A stretch of 22,717 nt of DNA from JAGORY01 sp964517585. Its GTDB lineage: Bacteria > Patescibacteriota > Gracilibacteria > Peribacterales > Peribacteraceae. The stretch lies in the NCBI GenBank assembly GCA_964517585.1, contig CAZFCB010000021.1, positions 1 to 22,717 of the forward strand, given 5' to 3'. The notes beneath the pieces were generated by a model. That model was given only the letters and a program-made list of their open reading frames with translations. It was not told the origin of the DNA and searched no databases. Position numbers and translations under genes: made by a program. Numbering within the stretch: position 1 is the first letter of the stretch; every line of letters starts with the position of its first letter. This document shows, one piece after another, positions 13,991-20,213 of this stretch.

Positions 13991-14383
13991 ATGTCTCGCC
14001 CGTACTACTACGCCCTCGGAAAGCGAAAAAGCGCTATCGCCAAAGTTCGCGTATTTCAAGATGGTGAAGGCAAGACGATGGTCAACGGCAATGCATTTCA
14101 GAAGTACTTCTTCTCAACGCTGACCGAAAACGCTCTTGCTCCTCTGGCGCTGACAGATACTCTGAAGAAGGTTGATATTGAAGTGACAGTGAAAGGAGGT
14201 GGCAAGCCTGCTCAGAGTGATGCTATTCGACTAGCACTCAGCCGTGCACTCACACTCATCGATGCCGGACATCGTACAACACTGAAACATGCAGGGTTCC
14301 TCCGCCGCGATAGCCGCATCAAGGAACGCAAGAAGCCTGGTCTTAAGCGTGCACGCCGTGCTCCACAGTTTGCGAAGCGCTAA
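13991..14383 (+). CDS. rpsI: 30S ribosomal protein S9
   Basis: uS9 belongs to the head of the small subunit; its C-terminal tail reaches the P-site tRNA. The 130 residues include YYALGKRKSAIAKVRVF, VTVKGGGKPAQSDAIRLALS, and the basic tail LRRDSRIKERKKPGLKRARR. The tail ends QFAKR, whereas the common ending is QFSKR; the final Lys-Arg that contact tRNA are kept. This is the last plus-strand gene of the ribosomal operon and is followed after 11 bases by a long hairpin. Confidence 0.96.
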   Translation: MSRPYYYALGKRKSAIAKVRVFQDGEGKTMVNGNAFQKYFFSTLTENALAPLALTDTLKKVDIEVTVKGGGKPAQSDAIRLALSRALTLIDAGHRTTLKHAGFLRRDSRIKERKKPGLKRARRAPQFAKR

Positions 14384-14394
14384 AAACGATGGCA

Positions 14395-14458
14395 GGAAAG
14401 GCAGAAAAGGCAGGAAGGTTTTTTTTACGTATTACCTTTCTGCCTTTTCTGCCTTTCC
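14395..14458. terminator. Long hairpin between convergent transcription units
   Basis: Arms 14395-14418 and 14435-14458 pair at 23 of 24 positions, with a 16-base loop that begins with eight T. The arms are made of GGCAGAAAA-type repeats; a third TCTGCC copy follows at 14465. There is no T-run directly after the stem on the plus strand, while the minus strand has TTTTT four bases beyond the GGCA that precedes the stem. It lies between rpsI (plus) and an unknown minus-strand gene, so it may end both transcripts, but it is not a textbook terminator. Confidence 0.55.
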
Positions 14459-14472
14459 TCACTTTTCTGCCT

Positions 14473-14832
14473 TCAAGCGGCAAGCGTCAGTTTCATGTAG
14501 TACACACTCGCGCCTTCATTATTATCAGCTATGAACCTAGCCTCAATAGCAGAGAGTTGGAGAATGGTGTGACACATTTTGAGCATCATCTCTGGTGGTA
14601 GTGCTACACCAGCCCTGAGACACGTAATACAAAGGCCTGCGGCATCTTTTGCCTTAATATAGGGCTCGCCAAGCGTTTTGATTGCTTTCACGAGGCTCTG
14701 TTGCAAATTTTGAATATAGCCATCGATGTGAGGCTCCAGATCCTCAATAGGCATCTCGTAGACGTCAGGAAGTGCTTCCAGAATATCCAGATCTTTGTGG
14801 ATCGCATGCGCGATGCAAGCTTCGATCGTCAT
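14473..14832 (-). CDS. Small cytoplasmic protein of unknown function
   Basis: I do not recognise this protein. It has 119 residues from ATG 14832 (MTIEACIAHAIHKDLDILEA), is predicted to be mostly helical, and has cysteines at 6, 68, 71 and 87, with a C-x-x-C pair (GLCITCLRAG). There is no signal peptide or membrane span. The frame is open for another 20 codons upstream, but a likely extended -10 promoter at 14883-14891 lies inside that stretch and the first start codon after it is ATG 14832. It is convergent with rpsI and shares the long hairpin at its 3' end. The spaced cysteines could bind a metal, which is speculative. Confidence 0.7.
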   Translation of the reverse strand: MTIEACIAHAIHKDLDILEALPDVYEMPIEDLEPHIDGYIQNLQQSLVKAIKTLGEPYIKAKDAAGLCITCLRAGVALPPEMMLKMCHTILQLSAIEARFIADNNEGASVYYMKLTLAA

Positions 14833-14882
14833 GTGTATTGGGGTGAGTGTTTGTGTAAATTTTTGTTGAAACGAATCTGACC

Positions 14883-14891
14883 AGTATACCA
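14883..14891 (-). promoter_or_regulatory. Extended -10 promoter
   Basis: On the minus strand TGG-TATACT forms an extended -10 element; the predicted start is near 14876, 44 bases before ATG 14832. A weak -35 (TGCACA) lies 16 bases upstream. Confidence 0.45.
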
Positions 14892-14978
14892 AATTTTCAG
14901 ATATTGTGCACAGGTGTGATCTTGATTCTCTCGAGAGAACGTTGTGCAGTAAGTAGGATGCTGATATGAATCATCTTC

Positions 14979-15006
14979 AAAAAAGGTGCGCACTGGCGTG
15001 AGCACC
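14979..15006 (-). terminator. Rho-independent terminator of the exported-protein gene
   Basis: On the minus strand GGTGCTCAC, loop GCCA, GTGCGCACC (one mismatched pair) is followed directly by six T (14984-14979). It lies 27 bases after the stop codon of the gene at 15033-15551 and has all the features of an intrinsic terminator. Confidence 0.8.
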
Positions 15007-15032
15007 CTTTCCAATATTTGAGTCTATGATAG

Positions 15033-15551
15033 TTAACGCGTTTCAGCCAAAAGACGCGCACTAGGGCGAGACCCCTCGTAACGATGGTCGATAATGTTGG
15101 GTGAGAAGTCGCTTGTAGACAGCATTTCCTTTGCCTTTTCTGCTCGTGTCTGAACACGGCTTGGAGCCTCAGCATGAGTAACGTCTTTCTGTTTCTCGCG
15201 CCATGCTTTCTGAGCATCTGTCAGATCATTCCAGTGGTGGAACGTACGGTGAGCTTTGTCACGCTGGATAAGAAAAGCACGCTTTGCACGTGCGTAGTCG
15301 CTTGTGCCAATATTCTTTGCATTGTCTGATGTCCAGAGTGCAAGTTCTGCTTCAGCTTTTTCATGAAATGCTGCATGTTCCTCTGTAGAGGACGTGCTAT
15401 GTGCATGTGACCATGCTGGACCTTGTCCTGAGGTGAAGACAGACACTGGTTCAGTCTTATGACCAAGTGGAGCTGCAGAAGAAATGACTGGAAGCAGCGA
15501 AAACATCATGACTGCTCCATTCAGTGCGGTGCGTGAGAAGGAATGTTTCAT
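15033..15551 (-). CDS. Small exported helical protein of unknown function
   Basis: The 172 residues begin with a Sec signal peptide: a basic start (MKHSFSR), a hydrophobic core (GAVMMFSLLPVI) and a cleavage site near SSAA-PLG at about 27. The mature part is hydrophilic, cysteine-free and rich in Ala, Glu, Lys and His, mostly helical (EKAEAELALW, DYARAKRAFLIQRDKAHRTF, AQKAWREKQKD), with a disordered end. I recognise no family. Upstream there is a TATACT -10-like hexamer (15585-15580) but no clear -35. It is followed by its own intrinsic terminator, so it is likely a single-gene transcript. Cell envelope or periplasm-like location is inferred from the signal peptide. Confidence 0.75.
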   Translation of the reverse strand: MKHSFSRTALNGAVMMFSLLPVISSAAPLGHKTEPVSVFTSGQGPAWSHAHSTSSTEEHAAFHEKAEAELALWTSDNAKNIGTSDYARAKRAFLIQRDKAHRTFHHWNDLTDAQKAWREKQKDVTHAEAPSRVQTRAEKAKEMLSTSDFSPNIIDHRYEGSRPSARLLAETR

Positions 15552-15818
15552 AGAAATGGTGGGGGTAGAAAAAGAGTGAAGTATAGAGCGGCAGACAGTG
15601 TAGCTTTGAAGTTCGTTGCAATCAACGATGCATGCATAGAGGCCAGTGTAGGCCTCTGGGTCAATACTTCGCTACAGAATCTTGTCGATCACGCTGAATC
15701 GAATGATCGTGGGAAGTAAAATCGTGCAGGAGAGAGGCGATCCTGAAAAGATTCGCACGATTTGTCGGGAGATGGCAGAAATATAAATCTTTTTTTATCG
15801 TCGAGGTGTTAATTTTTG
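15552..15818. other. Non-coding region between exported-protein gene and tRNA-Thr
   Basis: No plausible gene. It holds the presumed promoter of the 15551 gene (TATACT on the minus strand, 15585-15580), a 7-bp hairpin AGAGGCC / GGCCTCT (15638-15644 and 15651-15657) without a T-run, the inverted repeat listed at 15719-15763, and a T-run at 15789-15796. Confidence 0.6.
15719..15763. repeat. Inverted repeat AAATCGTGC / GCACGATTT
   Basis: Two perfect 9-base arms (15719-15727 and 15755-15763) enclose 27 bases that contain a second short stem AGGA / TCCT. The whole could fold as a 45-base branched or bulged hairpin. There is no adjacent T-run on either strand, so it does not look like a terminator. 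Confidence 0.6.
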
Positions 15819-15872
15819 GTGGAGCCGACGATCAGCCTTCGCTCCTGAACGAGCTACGGCCGACAGGCCGGA
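15819..15872 (-). repeat. REP-like palindrome joined to a copy of the tRNA-Thr 3' end
   Basis: The 13 bases GTGGAGCCGACGA at 15819-15831 repeat those at 15889-15901, which are the 3' end of the tRNA gene with its CCA. Next to the copy lies a palindromic element (GCCTTCGCTC, loop, GAGCTACGGC, then CGGCC-GACA-GGCCG). The same core, with GCGAAGGCTG and a CCGGCC-x-TAGC segment, recurs on the other side of the tRNA. Confidence 0.75.
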
Positions 15873-15889
15873 AACTAGTGAAAATGAAG

Positions 15890-15965
15890 TGGAGCCGACG
15901 ACCGGAATTGAACCGGTGACCCACGGTTTACGATACCGTTGCTCTACCAGCTGAGCTACGTCGGC
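15890..15965 (-). tRNA. tRNA-Thr (anticodon CGT)
   Basis: The minus strand gives a complete 76-base cloverleaf: acceptor GCCGACG / CGTCGGC, D-arm GCTC-AGCTGGTA-GAGC, anticodon stem ACGGT / ACCGT with loop ATCGTAA (anticodon CGT, reading ACG), a GGTCA-type variable loop, and T-arm ACCGG-TTCAATT-CCGGT. The discriminator base is T and the 3' CCA is encoded. Both ends of the gene are duplicated in the flanking repeats. Confidence 0.95.
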
Positions 15966-16170
15966 CTAGAAATGCGATACGATGTCTGGAAAGATCAAAA
16001 CGAGATGGTGGGAAGCTGCTTGCCGGCCATAGCGCCGAAGCGCGAAGGCTGGAGCTACGTCGGCTTAGAAATGCGAGACAATGTCTGGAAAGATCAAAAT
16101 GAGATGGTGGGAAAGCTGCTTGCCGGCCATAGCGCCGAAGCGCGAAGGCTGGAGCTACGTCGGCTTAGAA
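15953..16170. repeat. ~100-bp tandem repeat containing the tRNA-Thr 5' end
   Basis: Units start at 15953, 16052 and 16152 (spacing 99 and 100); the third is cut off after about 19 bases. Each starts with GAGCTACGTCGGC, the complement of the first 13 bases of the tRNA, continues with the sequence upstream of the tRNA, and ends with a palindromic block containing GCGC-CGAA-GCGC (16032-16043 in unit 1). Units 1 and 2 differ at about six positions. From 16171 to 16310 I see no gene or repeat. Confidence 0.88.
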
Positions 16171-16310
16171 ACGAGACGTCCCTGCGGACAGGCTATTTAC
16201 GATGTTCTGCACAGTGAAAGATCGGTCGCGCAGCGCGAATTCTCAAGCAAAACGCCTCCATTGGCAATAGATCAGATTGATTTTGTGCCATGCATGGTTT
16301 TTTCTACGGC

Positions 16311-16316
16311 TATACT
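16311..16316 (+). promoter_or_regulatory. -10 box of dprA, leaderless arrangement
   Basis: TATACT followed by six bases and ATG 16323. With the usual seven-base distance, transcription would start exactly at the A of the start codon. No good -35 hexamer is seen. An alternative ATG at 16290 lies upstream of this box. Confidence 0.5.
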
Positions 16317-16322
16317 CGGCTC

Positions 16323-17405
16323 ATGCAGTTTCACAATGCCATTCGTTGGTCCTGGATCAATATCCTCACGCGAAAACGCCTGGAGACACTTGGTGAGCTT
16401 TTTGGTGGTGCGGATGCTGCCATGGACATTATCTCACTCGATCTTCTGATGAGGCTTGGCGTACGCGAAGACAGTGCAATGAAAGCAATCGTCCAGCTAG
16501 AAGAATTCAATGCAGAAGGCTACGCCGCACTCATGAAGAAGAAAGATATTCAGATTGTCTCCATGGAAGACGATTGTTACCCAGAGTCACTGCGCGAGAT
16601 ACCGGATGCGCCGGTATTTCTGTACGCGCGCGGAGACTTGCGTATTCTCTCGCAGCCGTGCATTGCAATTGTCGGTACTCGTGAGATGAGCGATTACGGT
16701 CGGAGAGTTATTTCTCACATTATTCCTCCTCTGGTGCGAGCTGGTGTGATCACTGTGAGCGGACTCGCATACGGCATCGATGCTGAGGTAGCACGCCAAA
16801 CCCTCAATGAAGACGGCAAGACCGTTGCCGTACTTGGTCACGGACTTGGTATGATCTATCCAAAAGCGAATGAAAAACTTGCGGAAGAGATCGTGAAAAC
16901 TGGTGGACTACTTCTCTCGGAGTTTTCACTCGATACGAGACCAGACACGTACACATTCCCCGCACGAAACCGCATCATCGCGGGTTTGTCTCTCTGCACC
17001 GTTGTTGCAGAAGCAACCGAAGATTCAGGATCTCTGATCACGGCAGACTTAGCGCTGGATTACGGTCGGGATGTTTGCGCTGTACCTGGTGATCTCTTCC
17101 ATCCTCAGTACGCCGGATGTCATGGCATTCTTGCGCGAGGAACCGCGAGACTCGTTACGTCTGGCGAAGATATTTTGCAGGAAGTGGGAATCGTGAGTGG
17201 ATCAGGCGCACCGTCCATCGCCTTTGAAACAGATTCACCTGACGAAAAAAGTGTCTACGATGCTTTGACATCGTTACCATCAGCACTCGATGACCTCGTC
17301 ATCAAAACCACGTTAGATGCCGCAACATTGAACGGCGTTCTCACTGTGCTCGAACTCAAGGGTGCTATAAAAAACGCTGGTTCCGGACGCTGGGTACGAG
17401 CCTAG
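16323..17405 (+). CDS. dprA: DNA processing protein DprA
   Basis: DprA binds incoming single-stranded DNA during natural transformation, protects it and loads RecA. The 360 residues show an N-terminal helical part (~1-70), the Rossmann-like DNA-binding domain (IAIVGTREMSDYG at 114-126, SGLAYGIDAE at 146-155, AVLGHGLGMIYPKAN at 169-183, FPARNRIIAGLS at 212-223, DSGSLITADLALDYGRDV at 234-251, AVPGD), and a C-terminal winged-helix domain (~300-360). ATG 16323 is preferred over 16290 because a -10 box sits between them. CPR bacteria commonly keep DprA together with competence proteins; none of the latter is in this window. A membrane-protein gene follows, probably in the same transcript. Confidence 0.95.
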   Translation: MQFHNAIRWSWINILTRKRLETLGELFGGADAAMDIISLDLLMRLGVREDSAMKAIVQLEEFNAEGYAALMKKKDIQIVSMEDDCYPESLREIPDAPVFLYARGDLRILSQPCIAIVGTREMSDYGRRVISHIIPPLVRAGVITVSGLAYGIDAEVARQTLNEDGKTVAVLGHGLGMIYPKANEKLAEEIVKTGGLLLSEFSLDTRPDTYTFPARNRIIAGLSLCTVVAEATEDSGSLITADLALDYGRDVCAVPGDLFHPQYAGCHGILARGTARLVTSGEDILQEVGIVSGSGAPSIAFETDSPDEKSVYDALTSLPSALDDLVIKTTLDAATLNGVLTVLELKGAIKNAGSGRWVRA

Positions 17406-17459
17406 CGTATTGACAAACGAAGCGAGCCCTTCAGAATGCGGACATTCCTCTTTCTCTTC

Positions 17460-18314
17460 ATGGCACAAGCTCTCACGTTTAAGCAGATCATTGATCGCAG
17501 TTACACAGTGATGACAGGACTTCTCAAGACGTACGTTCTCGGTTCACTGCTGCTGTTCGTGATCGCTATTGCTGGACGTTTCGTTGGATCGGGAATCTTC
17601 GTTGCCTTTGAGAGTCCCGCTCTCAAAGAAAACCTTGCACTCTCGGTTCCATTATTTCTTCTTGCCGTCGCTTTCATGGGCGTTGGTGTCATTGCCCAGA
17701 TGGTACAGGGAAACTTTGCTCTTGTGCTTGCTGTGGACAGGAAGTGCGACGTGCACCCAGCACTCAAAAGGTCATTTCTTGTTCTGTGGAGAATCATTCT
17801 TGGTGGAATCTGGATCATGCTTCGTTCATTCGCCTGGATCGGTATTTTCAGTATTCCATTCCTCATCATGGGCGACCGGAATCCCGGTATGGCAATGATC
17901 GGATGGCTCCTCCTCGGTGCGGCCTTCATCTGCGCGATTGCTTTCCTCCCACGACTATCGTTTATCAATGTCATTCAACTCAGGGACGGGACTGGGATAT
18001 TGGAAAGTGGGGAACTCAGCTTGGAGCGCACAAAAGGGTACTGGGGGAAAATTGTGGGCAACTGTTTTCTGTTTATGCTGTGTATTATTCTTACCAGCGC
18101 TGCTATTGCCGGTATCTACGGACTTGTCGTGTTCTCATTCGTATTTGCATCGCAGTCAGTTGGTAACGCTATTACGCTCATTGTTGGTATCCCGCTCGGA
18201 CTTGTTGCAATCCTTGCCGCAGCACTATACTTCTTTGGAGTAGCACTTTTGGCACGGGTGTACACGGTGGAGCTCTATGAAACAATCAAGGCACACCCGA
18301 AGGTAAGCGCCTGA
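17460..18314 (+). CDS. Polytopic membrane protein of unknown function
   Basis: The 284 residues (292 if ATG 17436 is used) start with a short amphipathic segment (MAQALTFKQIIDRSYTVM) and contain about six hydrophobic spans, around residues 24-42, 60-84, 105-130, 140-165, 205-230 and 235-262. Between spans four and five is a hydrophilic loop with GTGILESGELSLERTKGYWG. No catalytic motif, signal sequence or transporter signature is recognisable; it resembles generic six-span CPR membrane proteins with a glycerophosphodiesterase-type or DUF975-like membrane domain, which is a weak impression. It lies 54 bases after dprA. A consensus TTGACA is at 17410 but no -10 fits it. The stop abuts the stop of tpiA on the other strand. 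Confidence 0.8.
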   Translation: MAQALTFKQIIDRSYTVMTGLLKTYVLGSLLLFVIAIAGRFVGSGIFVAFESPALKENLALSVPLFLLAVAFMGVGVIAQMVQGNFALVLAVDRKCDVHPALKRSFLVLWRIILGGIWIMLRSFAWIGIFSIPFLIMGDRNPGMAMIGWLLLGAAFICAIAFLPRLSFINVIQLRDGTGILESGELSLERTKGYWGKIVGNCFLFMLCIILTSAAIAGIYGLVVFSFVFASQSVGNAITLIVGIPLGLVAILAAALYFFGVALLARVYTVELYETIKAHPKVSA

Positions 18315-19028
18315 TTACGCTGCTGCGACGATCATACGAAATTCGTCGGGCTTCAGTGAGCACCCTCCGACGAGTGCGCCATCGATGTCTGGTTGTGCAA
18401 AGAAATCTTTGGCGTTTTTCCCGTTCACAGATCCGCCGTAGATGATCCGAATGTGAGGATCCGGAACAAGTGATCGGATGAAGGCATGGACTGCCTGCGC
18501 ATCTTTTGGAGCTGGAGTTTTGCCACTACCGATCGCCCATACTGGTTCGTACGCAATGAGAAAATTGCTCGGTGTGATGACTTCTTCAGAGGTCGTGAGA
18601 ACGGCAGATAGCTGTCTTGTAAGGACGTCATCTGTCGTTTTGAGTTCCTGTTCGTCGGCATTTTCACCAATGCAGAGCACGGAAACAAGGCCGCACTCGA
18701 TGGCATTTTTCACCTGTTTTGCGACGTACGAATCACTTTCTTCATGATGCTGACGTCGTTCACTATGGCCGCAGAGCACATGTGTGGCGCCAGCATCTTT
18801 GAGTTGTTTCATGGAAACGTCTCCAGTAAAGGCTCCAGCTTCCTCAGGCCTTCCGCATTGTCCACCGGTGGAGAGTCGGGCTTCTATGCAGCTTCTAAGA
18901 TCAACAGAGATAGGAAATACGACGATGTCACAACTACCAGATGATCGAAAAGGGGACTCATGTTCATATGCTCCCAAGGGTGCGGGATTCATCTTCCAGT
19001 TTGCGCCGATGAATTTCTTTCGTGACAT
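18315..19028 (-). CDS. tpiA: Triose-phosphate isomerase
   Basis: This (beta/alpha)8 enzyme interconverts dihydroxyacetone phosphate and glyceraldehyde 3-phosphate in glycolysis. Catalytic residues are all visible: N10 and K12 (GANWKMN), H88 (CGHSERR), and E161 (AYEPVWAIGSGK, the start of the flexible loop 6). The phosphate-binding segments YGGSVNGKN and GALVGGCSL are present. At 237 residues it is slightly shorter than the usual ~250; the shortening is in the early part (residues 20-60), where the beta2-beta3 region diverges from the family. ATG 19028 is chosen because a promoter predicts transcription starting two bases before it. It is divergent from rpiB and convergent, stop to stop without a gap, with the membrane-protein gene. 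Confidence 0.95.
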   Translation of the reverse strand: MSRKKFIGANWKMNPAPLGAYEHESPFRSSGSCDIVVFPISVDLRSCIEARLSTGGQCGRPEEAGAFTGDVSMKQLKDAGATHVLCGHSERRQHHEESDSYVAKQVKNAIECGLVSVLCIGENADEQELKTTDDVLTRQLSAVLTTSEEVITPSNFLIAYEPVWAIGSGKTPAPKDAQAVHAFIRSLVPDPHIRIIYGGSVNGKNAKDFFAQPDIDGALVGGCSLKPDEFRMIVAAA

Positions 19029-19036
19029 TACTCTGG

Positions 19037-19065
19037 AGTGTACGGCTCTCTTTCGTCTCACTCAA
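19037..19065 (-). promoter_or_regulatory. tpiA promoter, near-leaderless
   Basis: Minus strand TTGAGT (19065-19060), 17-base spacer, TACACT (19042-19037). The predicted start is 19030, two bases before the tpiA ATG. It overlaps the upstream region of the divergent rpiB gene. Confidence 0.5.
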
Positions 19066-19074
19066 TTCATTTTC

Positions 19075-19083
19075 TGGTATCAT
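19075..19083 (+). promoter_or_regulatory. rpiB extended -10 box, leaderless arrangement
   Basis: TGG-TATCAT (extended -10). The predicted start is 19090, one base before ATG 19091. No clear -35 hexamer. The two divergent promoters lie within 62 bases of each other. Confidence 0.5.
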
Positions 19084-19090
19084 CTGAAAC

Positions 19091-19534
19091 ATGCAAAAGC
19101 CTGAGCGCATCGTTCTCGGTACCGATCACGCAGGATATCTCCTGAAAGAGGCCGTGAAATCCCATCTACAGAAACAGAAAATCGACATTGTTGACTGTGG
19201 GTGCTTTTCCGAAGAGCCGTGTGACTACCCTCCTATCATGCTGCAGGCCGCAGCTGCTGCGAAAGAGTACAGCTGCCCCGGTATCATCTTTGGTGGCAGT
19301 GGAAACGGAGAAGCAATGGTCGCAAACAAAGTCAGTGGCATACGGTGCGCGCGGTGCGTCACCGAATGGGATGCTGAGATGGCTCGCAAACATAACAACG
19401 CAAATATGATGAGCCTTGGTGGGCGCATCACAGAGCCAATGCAGGCCTTTGGGATCGTCGATATTTTTTTGGCCACTGCTTTTGAAGGCGGACGACATGA
19501 GAAACGTTTACAGCAATTCCCCGATGCCGCATGA
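19091..19534 (+). CDS. rpiB: Ribose-5-phosphate isomerase B (RpiB/LacAB family)
   Basis: RpiB interconverts ribose 5-phosphate and ribulose 5-phosphate. The 147 residues show GTDHAGYLLKE (D12, H13), a CGC..EEPCDYP segment, the phosphate loop FGGSGNGEAMVANKVSGIRC, RKHNNANMMSLGGR and the ending FEGGRHEKRL. E. coli-type enzymes use a cysteine in the CGTG motif as base; here that place is Gly and a glutamate follows (E74 in GNGE), as in the mycobacterial enzyme in which Glu75 serves as base. It is followed by rpe with an ATGA overlap, so the two are translated as a pair for pentose phosphate conversion. Confidence 0.92.
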   Translation: MQKPERIVLGTDHAGYLLKEAVKSHLQKQKIDIVDCGCFSEEPCDYPPIMLQAAAAAKEYSCPGIIFGGSGNGEAMVANKVSGIRCARCVTEWDAEMARKHNNANMMSLGGRITEPMQAFGIVDIFLATAFEGGRHEKRLQQFPDAA

Positions 19535-20166
19535 AGATACTTATTACACCTTCTGTTTTGTCCGCAAATTTTGGCACACTGCAGGACGAAGTTGCATCCA
19601 TCGAGAAGTATGCAGACTGGCTGCAGCTTGATGTCATGGATGGTCACTTTGTTCCGAATCTCAGCTTTGGAGCACCAGTTGCCAAGTGGATCAAGACAAC
19701 GTTGCCACTGGATGTTCATCTCATGGTCACAAATCCTGCGGATCGCATTGCTGAGTTTCAGTCTATTGGCGCCAAAAATATCACGTTTCATGCAGAGGCA
19801 GTACCGAGCACGAATGCGAGACGCGAGATCCTCAAGTCTATTCGTACGAATGGCGCACGTGCTGGCATTGCACTGAATCCAGACACGCCACTGTCCGCAA
19901 TCGACGACGTTGTCGATGACGTTGATATGGTTCTCCTCATGTCAGTGCATCCGGGTTTTGGAGGACAAACATTTATACCGACTGTGCTGCAAAAAATTGT
20001 TGCTCTTCGTGCTGCGCATCCTGATCTCATGATTCAAATCGATGGTGGCATCGATGTTGTGTCTGCCGCACAAGCGCGCGAAGCTGGCGCAAATAATCTT
20101 GTTGCCGGTAGCGCCATTTTTTCTGCACCCGATAGAGCTCAGGTCATCGCGAAGTTGCGAGGTTGA
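19531..20166 (+). CDS. rpe: Ribulose-phosphate 3-epimerase
   Basis: Rpe interconverts ribulose 5-phosphate and xylulose 5-phosphate. The 211 residues form a TIM barrel with PSVLSANFGTL at the start, LQLDVMDGHFVPNLSFG (30-46), DVHLMV (61-66), the SVHPGFGGQTFIP loop (138-150) and QIDGGID (169-175) with GSAIF at the C-terminal phosphate site. The catalytic aspartates D34 and D171 and the metal ligand H63 are kept. The other metal ligand, usually His in 'HLDVMDG' or 'HFDVMD', is Gln here (Q32). The start overlaps the rpiB stop by four bases. The stop overlaps a TTGACA that may serve the next gene. Confidence 0.94.
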   Translation: MKILITPSVLSANFGTLQDEVASIEKYADWLQLDVMDGHFVPNLSFGAPVAKWIKTTLPLDVHLMVTNPADRIAEFQSIGAKNITFHAEAVPSTNARREILKSIRTNGARAGIALNPDTPLSAIDDVVDDVDMVLLMSVHPGFGGQTFIPTVLQKIVALRAAHPDLMIQIDGGIDVVSAAQAREAGANNLVAGSAIFSAPDRAQVIAKLRG

Positions 20167-20192
20167 CACTGTGGCAGTATCTCGCGGACAAT
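20163..20192 (+). promoter_or_regulatory. Candidate promoter of the DUF192 lipoprotein gene
   Basis: Consensus TTGACA (20163-20168), 18-base spacer, GACAAT (20187-20192). Predicted start near 20199, 15 bases before ATG 20214. The -35 hexamer overlaps the rpe stop codon. Confidence 0.4.
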
Positions 20193-20213
20193 AACCTCCT
20201 CTCGTACCCTCCT

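Noticed and set aside
15889..15901. Phage or integrative element attachment site at the tRNA 3' end
   Set aside because: The 13-base direct repeat is only 70 bases apart, encloses just a palindrome, and there is no integrase gene in the window.
15953..16170. CRISPR-like array
   Set aside because: Only two and a fraction copies of ~100 bp, without spacers and without cas genes; they are tandem duplications including the tRNA start.
17410..17415. Consensus TTGACA before the membrane-protein gene
   Set aside because: No acceptable -10 hexamer at 15-19 bases; the gene is more likely read through from dprA.
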